A DNA stretch of 64,000 nucleotides from Nocardia aurantia. GTDB lineage: Bacteria; Actinomycetota; Actinomycetes; Mycobacteriales; Mycobacteriaceae. The translations under genes were made by a program, and so were the position numbers. Below, in pieces: positions 8,465 to 17,091 of the stretch (its first letter is position 1; each line of letters opens with the position of its first letter). The stretch is from assembly GCF_009604425.1 (NCBI RefSeq), contig NZ_WEGI01000007.1, positions 413,886 to 477,885 of the forward strand, given 5' to 3'. The notes under the pieces were generated by a model that saw nothing but the letters and a program-made list of their open reading frames with translations, was not told the origin of the DNA and did not search any database.

Positions 8465-9316
8465 TCAGGCCGGTGATCGTCCGGCAGCCCAGCGGGTGTG
8501 GCCCGGTTCGACCCGGTTCGGCGGGGGCGCACCCGACGGGTCGACGGATCGGTACGGGTCGGACTGCCGGCGCCGGTGCGCCTTCTGGCGGCAGGCCGGG
8601 GAGCAGTAGCGGGCGGGCCGCCCGGTGCCGCGACGCCGGACGGCCGCACCACATTCCGGGCAGCGTTCCCCCACGGTTTCGTTACGAATTTCGTCACGAG
8701 CCGGATCGGCGGCGACTTTCGTCACGGCGGGGGCGGCGTGTGGCCGCAGCGCGTCGAGGGCGATCCGCGCCGGCCGGGCCAGTTCCGGCCCGGCGCCCGA
8801 AACCCGCTGGATCGCGGCACATCCGGTGAAGAGCCCGATCAGGTCGGCGACCGTGATGTCCGGCCGGACCGCACCCGCGCGCTGGGCCGCGACCAGCAAT
8901 TCCCGTAGGGCGCCGTGGAATCGCTCGCCGGCGCCGTGCATCAGGGTGCGGGGCCAGCCGTCGTCGGTGGTCATCACGTCGCACACCGCCTGGTTGCGCG
9001 GGGCCGAAACCACCATACCCACACAGAATTCGAAGAACGCCATCCCTACGTCCGGCGCGCGCAGGCCCTCGATCACCCGCACGGTCATCTGCTCGATGCG
9101 ATGCTGCATCACGGCTTCCAGCAGATCGGCTTTGGTCGGGAAGTGCCGGTACACCGTGCCGGCGCCGACCCCGGCGCGGCGGGCGATCTCGGCCAGCGAC
9201 ACCGAGACACCACGATCGGCGAAGGCGCGCTGGGCCGCGACCAGGACCAGCGCGCGATTGCGCCGGGCGTCCGCGCGGGCGGCCGGATCCGCGAACCCGG
9301 CGGTAGCAGCGGTCAT
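8465..9316 (-). CDS. TetR-family repressor with C-terminal zinc-ribbon-like tail
   Basis: Transcription repressor with a normal TetR N-terminal helix-turn-helix (VSLAEIARRAGVGAGTVYRH, then FPTKADLLEAV) and a ligand-binding region to about residue 195. It then continues into an unusual Cys tail: CPEC (219-222), then GRPARYCSPACRQKAHRRR with Cys238 and Cys242. This four-cysteine pattern looks like a small zinc-binding knuckle with a basic end. ATG 9316 is preferred over GTG 9328 because GAGGGG is well spaced only for the former. It is divergent from the NmrA-type gene, with a perfect palindrome between them that is probably its operator. Usual TetR length is about 200 residues; this one has 283. 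Confidence 0.85.
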   Translation of the reverse strand: MTAATAGFADPAARADARRNRALVLVAAQRAFADRGVSVSLAEIARRAGVGAGTVYRHFPTKADLLEAVMQHRIEQMTVRVIEGLRAPDVGMAFFEFCVGMVVSAPRNQAVCDVMTTDDGWPRTLMHGAGERFHGALRELLVAAQRAGAVRPDITVADLIGLFTGCAAIQRVSGAGPELARPARIALDALRPHAAPAVTKVAADPARDEIRNETVGERCPECGAAVRRRGTGRPARYCSPACRQKAHRRRQSDPYRSVDPSGAPPPNRVEPGHTRWAAGRSPA

Positions 9317-9363
9317 TTCGTTACGCACCCCTCGAGCAGCCGTGGTGAATCGCGTGTGAGCAT

Positions 9364-9383
9364 CCGTATCGTCCGAGATACGG
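9364..9383. promoter_or_regulatory. Palindromic operator between TetR and NmrA-type genes
   Basis: CCGTATC-gtccga-GATACGG is a perfect 7-bp inverted repeat with a six-base spacer, centred in the 100-base gap between two divergent genes. Its position, 47 bases from the repressor start and about 33 from the reductase start, fits an operator for the neighbouring TetR protein controlling both genes. Confidence 0.65.
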
Positions 9384-9416
9384 GTTACTCGACCCGGATT
9401 CTACCGAACAGACAAG

Positions 9417-10322
9417 GTGAGCATGTCCCCGCAGAACGAACTCGTCCTGGTCACCGGCGCCACCGGCAAACAGGGTGGCGCGACCGCCCGGCACCTACTG
9501 GCCGAGGGTGGCCGCGTGCGGGCCCTGGTCCGCGATCCGGACGCGCCGGCCGCAGTCGAACTGGCCGAACTCGGCGCCGACCTGGCCGTCGGCGATTTCG
9601 ATCGCCCGGAGACGCTGACCGCCGCCGTGGCCGGCGTGCGTGGCGTATTCCTGATCCCCCCAGCGGCTTTCGGGCCCGGCGGCTGGGACCCCGATCTGGA
9701 GGCGGCGCGCGGGATCGCGCTGATCGACGCGGCCCGCGCCGCCGGCGCCGAGCAGATCGTCTTCACCGGCGTGGCCTCGTTCGGGACCGAGATCAGCTGG
9801 GGCAACCTCGGCAAGCACCGGATCGAGGAGGCCGCCGCGGCCAGCGGGTTGCGCTACACCCTGCTACGCCCGGTGCGGTTCATGGAGAACTACCTCGGCC
9901 TGTCGATACTGCCGCTGGACGGCTTCCGCGACGGGTTCCACCGGCACATCTTCCGCGCCGACCGGCCGTTCCAGATGATCGCCGTCGATGACATCGGCGC
10001 CATCGCCGCCCTCGTCCTCGCCGATCCGGACCGCTTCCACGGGCAGACCCTCGAGCTGGCCGGCGACGCGCACACCCCACCCGAGGCGGCGGAGATCATC
10101 GGCCGCGCCGTCGGCCGCCCCCTCGGCTATCGGCGCCTCACCGAGGCCGAGGCCGACGCCCTCACCGCCTCGGTCGGCGACACCTGGCGCCTCGCCGAGG
10201 CCGGACAGGGCTGGAACGCCGACATCGAAGCGGTCCGCGCGATATACCCCGGCCTGCAGAACCTCGAAACCTGGCTCGCCACAACGGGTGCGGCCCAGCT
10301 GAAGGCCATCCTGGCCGACTGA
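9417..10322 (+). CDS. NmrA/SDR-family NAD(P)-binding protein
   Basis: Atypical short-chain dehydrogenase-like protein of 301 residues. The Rossmann motif VLVTGATGKQGGATARHLL is the NmrA/HSCARG variant, followed by RALVRDPDAPAA and DFDRPETLTAAVAGVRGVFL. The later YTLLRPVRFMENYLG and VDDIGAIAALVLADP are typical of NmrA-like NAD(P)H quinone oxidoreductases or redox sensors. The start is GTG at 9417 or ATG at 9423. It is divergent from the zinc-tailed TetR and probably its target. The substrate is unknown. Confidence 0.88.
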   Translation: MSMSPQNELVLVTGATGKQGGATARHLLAEGGRVRALVRDPDAPAAVELAELGADLAVGDFDRPETLTAAVAGVRGVFLIPPAAFGPGGWDPDLEAARGIALIDAARAAGAEQIVFTGVASFGTEISWGNLGKHRIEEAAAASGLRYTLLRPVRFMENYLGLSILPLDGFRDGFHRHIFRADRPFQMIAVDDIGAIAALVLADPDRFHGQTLELAGDAHTPPEAAEIIGRAVGRPLGYRRLTEAEADALTASVGDTWRLAEAGQGWNADIEAVRAIYPGLQNLETWLATTGAAQLKAILAD

Positions 10323-10332
10323 ATCACCTCAT

Positions 10333-10370
10333 CCGGGGCCCGGTTCGCCATCGGCGACCGGGCACCGGGG
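10333..10370. terminator. Imperfect hairpin after the NmrA-type gene
   Basis: GCCCGGTTCGCC and GGCGACCGGGC pair around a three-base loop with one bulge, and GC-rich flanks extend the stem. It lies just after the stop at 10322. The rest of the gap to 10555 shows no gene or other clear signal. Confidence 0.4.
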
Positions 10371-10555
10371 CACGAAGCGGCCGGTTTCGTCGCGAACCGG
10401 TCGGCACGGCGAAAGACGCTCGGGCAGAAGCAGTACCGGGAACGAGCGCGCCGGGTGATACCGCCGAATCCACAAGGCCTCGCCACAAGCGTTGTGCGAG
10501 AACCTCGCTCGGCCCCACGGGGATCCGGCGAGCGCGCCGCGTCCGGACCGCCGGC

Positions 10556-11113
10556 TCAGGCGCCGCGCGGCGTGAGCGCGTCCATCAGCAGGCTCATCAT
10601 CCGGTCGGCCTGTTCGCGCTGGTCGGGGCCGCAGACGAGGAAGATGCCGAGCAGGCCGACGACCACGTCCTCGGCGGGTACATCGGCGCGGAGGGTGCCG
10701 TCGGCGGCGCCCGCGTCGAGCAGGATCCGCACCGCCTCCGAGATCCGTTGCCGCGTCTGCGAACTGGTGATCGCGCCGGAATCGACCAGGGCGCGCAGGG
10801 CACCGGCCATCTCCCGTTTCGCGGCCATGTAGTCGCCGAATCGGTTCATCCAGGCCCGCAGTGTCACATCGCCGCGCCCGGTGCCCGCGAGTTCGGCGGC
10901 GCCGGCGCAGAGGCGGTCCACCTCGGCGCGGTAGACCGCCTCCACCAGCGCCTCCCGGGTCGGGAAGTGGCGGTACAGGGTGCCGATGCCGACGCCCGCG
11001 GCGCGGGCGATCGTCTCCAGCGGCACCTTGCCGGTCTCGGTGGTCAGCAGGGCGCGCGCCGTCTCGACCAGATGTTCCCGATTCCGGCGCGCGTCGGCGC
11101 GGCCGGCGGTCAC
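10556..11113 (-). CDS. TetR-family transcriptional repressor
   Basis: A 185-residue regulator with a classical N-terminal HTH (VPLETIARAAGVGIGTLYRH, then FPTREALVEAVYRAE) and an all-helical ligand domain (SMALL: ADRMMSLLMDAL near the end). The frame is open much further upstream, but GTG at 11113 (VTAGRADARRNREHL) has GGGAG six bases before it and gives normal TetR length. It is divergent from an aldo/keto reductase. Two copies of the same palindrome lie in the gap and probably are its binding sites, so it likely represses both itself and the reductase. Confidence 0.88.
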   Translation of the reverse strand: MTAGRADARRNREHLVETARALLTTETGKVPLETIARAAGVGIGTLYRHFPTREALVEAVYRAEVDRLCAGAAELAGTGRGDVTLRAWMNRFGDYMAAKREMAGALRALVDSGAITSSQTRQRISEAVRILLDAGAADGTLRADVPAEDVVVGLLGIFLVCGPDQREQADRMMSLLMDALTPRGA

Positions 11114-11134
11114 GGGCTGCTCCCGGACAACAAG

Positions 11135-11148
11135 CGGAGGTCCCTCCG
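11135..11148. promoter_or_regulatory. Operator palindrome copy 1
   Basis: CGGAGG-tc-CCTCCG is a perfect 6-bp inverted repeat, 22 bases upstream of the TetR start. Its centre lies 36 bases from that of copy 2. Confidence 0.65.
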
Positions 11149-11169
11149 TTTCTGCTACGGTGGCGATAT

Positions 11170-11185
11170 CCGGAGGTTCCTCCGG
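11170..11185. promoter_or_regulatory. Operator palindrome copy 2
   Basis: CCGGAGG-tt-CCTCCGG is a perfect 7-bp inverted repeat with the same core as copy 1. It is 38 bases before the ATG of the aldo/keto reductase. The pair fits two TetR dimers covering the two divergent promoters. Confidence 0.65.
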
Positions 11186-11222
11186 TTCATTGCGTTCCAC
11201 TATGCCATTCGGGAGCCCGCAC

Positions 11223-12191
11223 ATGACATCCGACGCCCACGTAGTACCGAGCAGCACCGGCCCCGCGGGACCGGCGCGAGAATCCGGCCGGGCAGATCGC
11301 CCCGGCGCCACCGCACTCCTCGGCGACCGGCCGGTCGCGCGGATCGGATTCGGGGCCATGCAACTGGTCCATCGGCGGGTACCGCCGGTCGATCCGGATA
11401 CCGCGATCGCGGTGCTGCGCCGCGCGGTCGAGGGCGGTGTCGACCACATCGACACCGCGCAGTTCTACGGCGCGGGGGCCTGCAACCGGCTGATCCACAC
11501 CGCGCTGGCGCCCTACGACGACCGGCTCACGATCGTCACCAAGATCGGCGCGGACAACGACGCGTCGGGCGGGATCGTACCCGCGCAGCGACCCGAGCAG
11601 TTGCGGGCCCAGATCCACGCGAATCTCGCCGAGCTGCGGGTCGACCGGCTGCCGGTGGTCAATCTGCGGCGGGCGGACATCCCGCCCGGGATCATCGCGA
11701 CCGGCGATCAGGCGGTCGGCATCGACGATCAGCTGGCCGAGCTGATCTCGTTGCGGGAGGAGGGTCTCATCGGCGGGATCGGGCTGAGCAACGTCGCCGC
11801 CGAGACGCTGCGCGCGGCGCTGCCCGCGGGCATCGCCGGAGTGCAGAACGTGTACAACCTGCTGAACCGCGACACCGCGCCGGTGCTCGAGGTGTGCCGG
11901 GAGCACGACATCGCCTGGGTGCCGTACTTCCCGCTCGGCTCCGCGGGATTCGCCGGCTGGTCCTCGGTCACCGACGATCCCGTTGTGCGGGCGGCCGCCG
12001 ACCGGCTGCGCACCACACCCGCCGGGATCGCCCTGGCCTGGCTGCTGGCCGACTACGACCACACGCTGCTCATCCCGGGCACCGCCGACCTCGCCCATCT
12101 CGCGGGCAATCTCGCCGCCGGCGACATCGTGCTCGACCGGAACACGCGCGCGGAACTCGACGCGCTGGGCGAGCCGGCCCCGGCCGGATAG
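11223..12191 (+). CDS. Aldo/keto reductase
   Basis: NADPH-dependent oxidoreductase of 322 residues with a TIM-barrel AKR signature: RIGFGAMQL, GVDHIDTAQFYGAGACNRLI (catalytic Asp and Tyr), and the active-site Lys in TIVTKIG. Where many AKRs have a catalytic His, this one has VVNLRRAD. Members like E. coli YdbC (pyridoxal reductase) also have N-L-R here, so it belongs to that branch. The C-terminal LLADYDHTLLIPGTADLAHL is the cofactor-binding end. ATG 11223 follows the two TetR operators. The physiological substrate is unknown. Confidence 0.9.
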   Translation: MTSDAHVVPSSTGPAGPARESGRADRPGATALLGDRPVARIGFGAMQLVHRRVPPVDPDTAIAVLRRAVEGGVDHIDTAQFYGAGACNRLIHTALAPYDDRLTIVTKIGADNDASGGIVPAQRPEQLRAQIHANLAELRVDRLPVVNLRRADIPPGIIATGDQAVGIDDQLAELISLREEGLIGGIGLSNVAAETLRAALPAGIAGVQNVYNLLNRDTAPVLEVCREHDIAWVPYFPLGSAGFAGWSSVTDDPVVRAAADRLRTTPAGIALAWLLADYDHTLLIPGTADLAHLAGNLAAGDIVLDRNTRAELDALGEPAPAG

Positions 12192-12213
12192 TCCGGCCGG
12201 AGTCCGGCGCGCG

Positions 12214-12594
12214 TCAGTTCTCCTGCAACGGCAGACCCTGCGGGTCGCGTACCTTCCCGACCAGGATCATGATGCCGTCGATCAGCGGCCACAGACCGCC
12301 GATACCGCAGGTCAGCCAGGTGACCGCGATCTGGGCGATGCCGAGGCCGGTGTAACCGAGGTAGAACCGGCCCACGCCGAAACCGCCGAGGAAGATCTGC
12401 AGCAGGCCCGCGACCAGCTTCGACTTGTCCGAGTAGGGCTCGCCCTGCGCGTTGCGGCCGTACGGCGCCTGCGGATCCGTCCCCGGGGGCGGGCCGTAGC
12501 CGGGCGGGACAGGCTGGTTCGGACCGGCGCCGGGCACGGCGTGGTACCCGGGTTGTGCCTGGTACCCGGGCTCCTGCTGATAGGGGTCGGTCAC
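12214..12594 (-). CDS. TM2-domain membrane protein
   Basis: A 126-residue protein. A Pro/Gly/Tyr/Gln-rich cytoplasmic N-terminus (QQEPGYQAQPGYH...) is followed by a TM2 domain: KSKLVAGLLQIFLGGFGVGR, FYLGYTGLGIAQI and GGLWPLIDGIMIL. The two helices flank the FGVGRFYLG turn that defines the family. TM2 proteins are widespread and have no settled function. The start is GTG at 12594. It converges with the aldo/keto reductase and lies downstream of smc on the same strand, after a 110-base gap. Confidence 0.88.
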   Translation of the reverse strand: MTDPYQQEPGYQAQPGYHAVPGAGPNQPVPPGYGPPPGTDPQAPYGRNAQGEPYSDKSKLVAGLLQIFLGGFGVGRFYLGYTGLGIAQIAVTWLTCGIGGLWPLIDGIMILVGKVRDPQGLPLQEN

Positions 12595-12704
12595 GCGCTC
12601 TCTCTCCTGTTTCGTCGAGGTCCTCCGACCTCGAGGCCGCGATCGGCATCCGCAGAATAGGAAGAGGCGATTGCGATTCGATTGGAAGCGCTTTGGAGCG
12701 CCGA

Positions 12705-15700
12705 TCAGGCGGGTGCGGTCGCCAGCGGTTCTCCGCGCAGACGCTGCGAGATCACCTGCGTGATGCCGTCACCGCGCATGCTGACGCCGTACAGCGCATC
12801 GGCGACCTCCATGGTCGGCTTCTGGTGGGTGATCACGATCAGCTGCGACTTCTCCCGCAGCTGCTCGAACAACCCGATCAGCCGGCGCAGGTTGGTGTCG
12901 TCGAGCGCCGCCTCGACCTCGTCCATCACGTAGAACGGGGAGGGGCGGGCCCGGAAGATCGCCACCAGCAGCGCCACGGCGGTCAGCGACTTCTCGCCGC
13001 CGGACAGCAGCGACAGCCGCTTGACCTTCTTACCCGGCGGGCGGGCCTCCACCTCGACCCCGGTGGTGAGCATGTCGGACGGATCGGTGAGCAGCAGCCG
13101 GCCCTCGCCGCCGGGGAACAGTTTGCCGAACACGCCGACGAATTCGCGCGACACGTCCTCGTACGCCTCGGCGAAGACCTGCAGGATGCGGGTGTCCACC
13201 TCGGCGACCACGTCCAGCAGGTCCTGGCGGGCCTTCTTCACGTCCTCGAGCTGGGTGGAGAGGAAGGTGTAGCGCTCCTCCAGGGCCGCGAACTCCTCCA
13301 GCGCGAGGGGATTCACCTTGCCGAGGGTCGCGAGATCCTTCTCGGCGCGCTTGAGCCGGCGCTCCTCGGTGGCGCGGTCGTACGGCATGGGCTGCGGCGG
13401 GCTGACGTCCTCGCCGCGTTCCTTGGCCTGCTCGTACTCCTGCACCTCCAGCGCCGACGGCGGCATCGGCACGTCGGGGCCGTACTCGGCGACCAGATCG
13501 TCGAGCGCGATGCCGAACTGCTCGGCGATGTTCTGTTCCAGCTGTTCGATGCGCAGCGCGGCCTGGGCGCGGGCCACCTCGTCGCGGTGCACCGCGTCGG
13601 TGAGCTGACCGAGCTGGGTGGTGAGCGCGCGGGACCGTTCCTTGGTGCGATCCACGGTGGCGGCGCATTCGGTGCGGCGGCGCACCAGTTCGTCGCGGCG
13701 GGCGGCGGCCTCGCCGACCACCGTCTCCAGTTCCGCCGCAACGCGTTCGGCGCTGTCGGCGACGGCCTCGGCGACCTCGGCGGCGCGGCGGCGGGCGGCC
13801 TGCGCGCGTTCGGTGCGGGCCCGGGTCTCCCGTTCGGCGCGGGCCGCGCGGCGCAGCGAATCCGCTTTGCCGCGAACGGATTCCGCGCGTTCCTCGGAGG
13901 TGCGGACGGTGAGCCGCGCCTCCACCTCCATCGATCGGGCCTCGGCCAGTGCGGCGGCGGCCTGTTCGCGCTGCTGGCCGGCGGTCTCGGTGCCGGCGTC
14001 GGCGGTCGAATCCAGTTCGGACTGTTCGGATTCCGAGTGCCGCAGCCGGTCCTCCAGTTCGGCCAGCCGGGTCAGGTTCTCGTCGCGGGCGGCCTCGGCG
14101 TCGTCACGCTGCACCACCAGCCGTTCACTGTCGGACTTGGCGGCCCGCGCGGCCTCGCCGAGCCGCCCCAGCCGATCGTAGGTCGCGACCATCGACTGAT
14201 CGGATTCGTGCAGTGCCAGCAGCGCCTGATCGGCGGCGTCCCTCCGGTCGGACTGCTCGTCCAGCGCACCGGACAGCGCCGCCTCGAGCTCCTCGGCCTG
14301 TCGCTGCCAAGACTCCAGTTCGGTTCGCGCCGAGTCGATCTCGGCCTGCACCTCGAGCTGACTCGGCGCCCGATCGGAGCCACCCAGCAACCAGCCGGAC
14401 CCGGCCAGATCACCGTCACGGGTCACCACCCGCAGCCCGGGATCCGCGGCCAGCACCGCGGCCACCGCGCCGAGATCGTCGGCCACCACGGTATCGGCCG
14501 CGAGCGTCGCGACCGCACCGGAAAGCTCAGCGGGACAATCGATCACGTCCACCAGCCAGCGCGTCCCCGCCGGCGCCGCACCGCTGGCAGCCACCGCACC
14601 GCGTCCGGCGGCGCCCGCGTAGACCACCGCGGCCCGGCCTCCGTCCGAGGTCTTCAACGCCTGTACCGCGGCATGCGCGGAGGGTTGCCCGTCCGCCGCG
14701 ACGGCGTCGGCGAGCGGCCCGAGCGCGGCGGCGACCGCGGCCTCGTAACCCGTTCGCGCGCGCAGCACCTCCGACACCCGGCCGCGCAACCCCTCGCTGT
14801 GCTGCTCCAGCAGCCACGCGCCGCCGTCCTTGCGGGCCAGCCCCATGGTCAGCGCCTCGATGCGCGCCGACAGCGAGGCGACCTTCTTGCCTGCCTCGCG
14901 GTCGCGCTCGCGTAGTTCAGTGACCCGCTCCTCGGCGGCGGCCAGCGCTGCGGCGGCGTGCTCGTAGGCGGAGTCGAGGCTCTCCTCCCCCGCCTCCAGC
15001 TCGCCGAGTTCGGTTTGGGCGGACTCGAATTCGGCCTCGGCGGCTTCACCGCGCCGCCGGGCCTCGGCCAATGTGGCGGAGAGCCGGGCGATCTCGGTGT
15101 CGGCGGACTGGGTACGGCTGCGCAGCGTGTCCACCTGACCGGCCAGCCGGGCCAGGCCCTCGCGGCGATCGGCGATGGCGCGCACGGCGGCCAGATGGGC
15201 CTGTTCGGCGGCCTTCGCGGCCTGCTCGCGCTCGTACAGCTGATCCCGCGCGGACTCCAGCGTCGCCGTCGCGAACTCGACGGCGGCCAGCAGTTCCGCC
15301 TCCTCCGCCTCCACCCGATCGGCCTCGGCCTCCAGTTGCTCGGGATCGCGGCCGCCGCCGGTGGGCTGGGTGATGGCGAGGTTGCGGGCGCGGTCGCGGG
15401 CGATGCGGATGGTGGCGTTGACCCGCTCCACCAGCGCCGAGAGCTGGAACCAGGTCTGCGCGGCGGCGTCGGCGGCCGGATTCAGCCGGGAGAGTTCGAA
15501 TTCCTGTTGCGCGAGAGCGGCATTCGCGGCGTCGAGCTCGGCCTGCACGTTGATGTGCTGCTCGCGGGCGAACGCCTCCTTGCTCTGCTGACTCTCCAGA
15601 TCGCGCCGGCGCGAGACGAGATCGTCGGCGGCCAGACGCAATCGGGCATCGCGCAGTTCGGACTGCACCGTGGCGGCGCGTCGGGCCACCTCGGCCTGCC

Positions 15701-16319
15701 GGCTCAGCGGCTTGAGCTGGCGGCGCAATTCGGTGGTGAGGTCGGTGAGCCGGGCCAGATTGGACTGCATGGCCTCGAGCTTGCGGACGGCCTTCTCCTT
15801 GCGCCGCCGGTGTTTCAGCACACCCGCGGCCTCCTCGATGAAGGCGCGCCGGTCCTCGGGGCGGGACTCCAAAATCGCCGACAGCTGCCCCTGGCCGACG
15901 ATGACGTGCATCTCCCGGCCGATCCCGGAGTCGGACAACAACTCCTGCACATCCATGAGCCGGCAGGTGTTGCCGTTGATCTCGTATTCGCCGGCGCCGT
16001 CGCGGAACATCCGCCGGGTGATCGACACCTCGGAGTATTCGATCGGCAACGCGCCGTCCGAATTGTCGATGGTGAGGGTCACCTCCGCGCGGCCCAGCGG
16101 CGCCCGGCCCGCGGTACCCGCGAAGATGACGTCCTGCATCTTTCCGCCGCGCAGCGCCTTGGCGCCCTGTTCACCCATCACCCAGGTGAGCGCGTCGACG
16201 ACATTCGACTTGCCGGAGCCGTTGGGCCCCACCACGCAGGTGATGCCGGGCTCGAAGCGGAGCGTCGTCGCGGACGCGAAGGATTTGAATCCCTTCAGCG
16301 TCAGACTCTTCAGGTGCAC
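12705..16319 (-). CDS. smc: Chromosome segregation ATPase SMC
   Basis: Condensin subunit that, with ScpA and ScpB, organises and segregates the chromosome. At 1204 residues it has full SMC length: Walker A GPNGSGKSNVVDA (31-43), a long coiled coil with many Glu/Arg/Ala repeats, a hinge around residues 500-640 (AVAAALGPLADAVAADG), a second coiled coil, then the signature LSGGEKSLTAVALL and Walker B PFYVMDEVEAALDD. The start is GTG (MHLKSLTLKGFKSF). In mycobacteria smc is preceded by acyP, osmC-like, fpg and rnc on the same strand; here those genes are 32-39 kb away. Confidence 0.97.
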   Translation of the reverse strand: MHLKSLTLKGFKSFASATTLRFEPGITCVVGPNGSGKSNVVDALTWVMGEQGAKALRGGKMQDVIFAGTAGRAPLGRAEVTLTIDNSDGALPIEYSEVSITRRMFRDGAGEYEINGNTCRLMDVQELLSDSGIGREMHVIVGQGQLSAILESRPEDRRAFIEEAAGVLKHRRRKEKAVRKLEAMQSNLARLTDLTTELRRQLKPLSRQAEVARRAATVQSELRDARLRLAADDLVSRRRDLESQQSKEAFAREQHINVQAELDAANAALAQQEFELSRLNPAADAAAQTWFQLSALVERVNATIRIARDRARNLAITQPTGGGRDPEQLEAEADRVEAEEAELLAAVEFATATLESARDQLYEREQAAKAAEQAHLAAVRAIADRREGLARLAGQVDTLRSRTQSADTEIARLSATLAEARRRGEAAEAEFESAQTELGELEAGEESLDSAYEHAAAALAAAEERVTELRERDREAGKKVASLSARIEALTMGLARKDGGAWLLEQHSEGLRGRVSEVLRARTGYEAAVAAALGPLADAVAADGQPSAHAAVQALKTSDGGRAAVVYAGAAGRGAVAASGAAPAGTRWLVDVIDCPAELSGAVATLAADTVVADDLGAVAAVLAADPGLRVVTRDGDLAGSGWLLGGSDRAPSQLEVQAEIDSARTELESWQRQAEELEAALSGALDEQSDRRDAADQALLALHESDQSMVATYDRLGRLGEAARAAKSDSERLVVQRDDAEAARDENLTRLAELEDRLRHSESEQSELDSTADAGTETAGQQREQAAAALAEARSMEVEARLTVRTSEERAESVRGKADSLRRAARAERETRARTERAQAARRRAAEVAEAVADSAERVAAELETVVGEAAARRDELVRRRTECAATVDRTKERSRALTTQLGQLTDAVHRDEVARAQAALRIEQLEQNIAEQFGIALDDLVAEYGPDVPMPPSALEVQEYEQAKERGEDVSPPQPMPYDRATEERRLKRAEKDLATLGKVNPLALEEFAALEERYTFLSTQLEDVKKARQDLLDVVAEVDTRILQVFAEAYEDVSREFVGVFGKLFPGGEGRLLLTDPSDMLTTGVEVEARPPGKKVKRLSLLSGGEKSLTAVALLVAIFRARPSPFYVMDEVEAALDDTNLRRLIGLFEQLREKSQLIVITHQKPTMEVADALYGVSMRGDGITQVISQRLRGEPLATAPA

Positions 16320-16398
16320 AGTCGGCCAATCTACCGCGTACCCGGGCGATTGCCGCGAGGCTGCCGGGAGAATCGCGTTCCCCCGGCAGTTCGGCCGG

Positions 16399-16845
16399 TC
16401 AGTACGCGGTAACGGTCAGGGTGTAGTCCGAGGCGCCGTCGGGCGTGGACACCGCGATCTGGTAGTCGTGGCCGTCGGCCACGACATCGGCGTGCGGGAC
16501 CTCCTGCGCGACCATCGGGCCGACCAGCGGGGCCACCGTGAGCACGGCGCCACCGTTGGACGACACGACGTCGAAGGCCAGGCTCTGGCCCGGCGCGGTG
16601 GAGATGGAGTAGGCGTCGTTCTTGCCCGGGATCACGCTGCCACTGGCGCCGGTGCTGTTCTGCCCCGGCAGGATCTGCAGGTGGTGCGCCGGGCCGGGGA
16701 TACCGAGCGCGGGCGGCAGGCCGCCCAGGGGAGCCTGCGCGGTCGCCACACCTCCGACAGCGGTGAAGGTCGCGGCGGCGACCACGGCGAACAGCACCGC
16801 CGGGGCGGCACGCAACAGGGATCGAGTCACTCGAGATGCGGTCAT
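16399..16845 (-). CDS. Small secreted protein, unknown function
   Basis: About 148 residues with a clear Sec signal peptide: SRVTRSLLRAAPAVLFAVVA followed by AATFTAVGGVATAQA and a probable cleavage after AQA. The mature part, APLGGLPPALGIPGPAHHLQ..., reads like a beta-rich exported domain ending DYTLTVTAY. ATG 16845 has GGAAAG upstream; ATGs at 16854 and 16875 are alternatives. It lies just upstream of smc on the same strand but is probably a separate unit. I do not recognise a family. Confidence 0.75.
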   Translation of the reverse strand: MTASRVTRSLLRAAPAVLFAVVAAATFTAVGGVATAQAPLGGLPPALGIPGPAHHLQILPGQNSTGASGSVIPGKNDAYSISTAPGQSLAFDVVSSNGGAVLTVAPLVGPMVAQEVPHADVVADGHDYQIAVSTPDGASDYTLTVTAY

Positions 16846-17091
16846 GGCCATCATCTTTCCCCACAACCAGGACAAGATCGCAACTCCCTGACCGAATCAG
16901 GTAACCCGAGCCCCCGGAACTGGGGGCATACCGGGATATTCGCCGACCGCCATCCGCCCGAACGGTCCGAATCCCTCAGGCGGCGCTGGGAAAGTTCACA
17001 GAATGCCTGGGTAGCGGTCTAGAATCCCAGTGTTGGCGGAGGTCGCAGCGGTATTCGGGGATCGCGGCGCCGGAGGGATCGGCACGAGGTT

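Noticed and set aside
12555..16412. Two long plus-strand open frames opposite smc
   Set aside because: The smc frame holds all ATPase motifs; the opposite frames read Gly/His/Leu-rich mirror patterns of the coiled coil.
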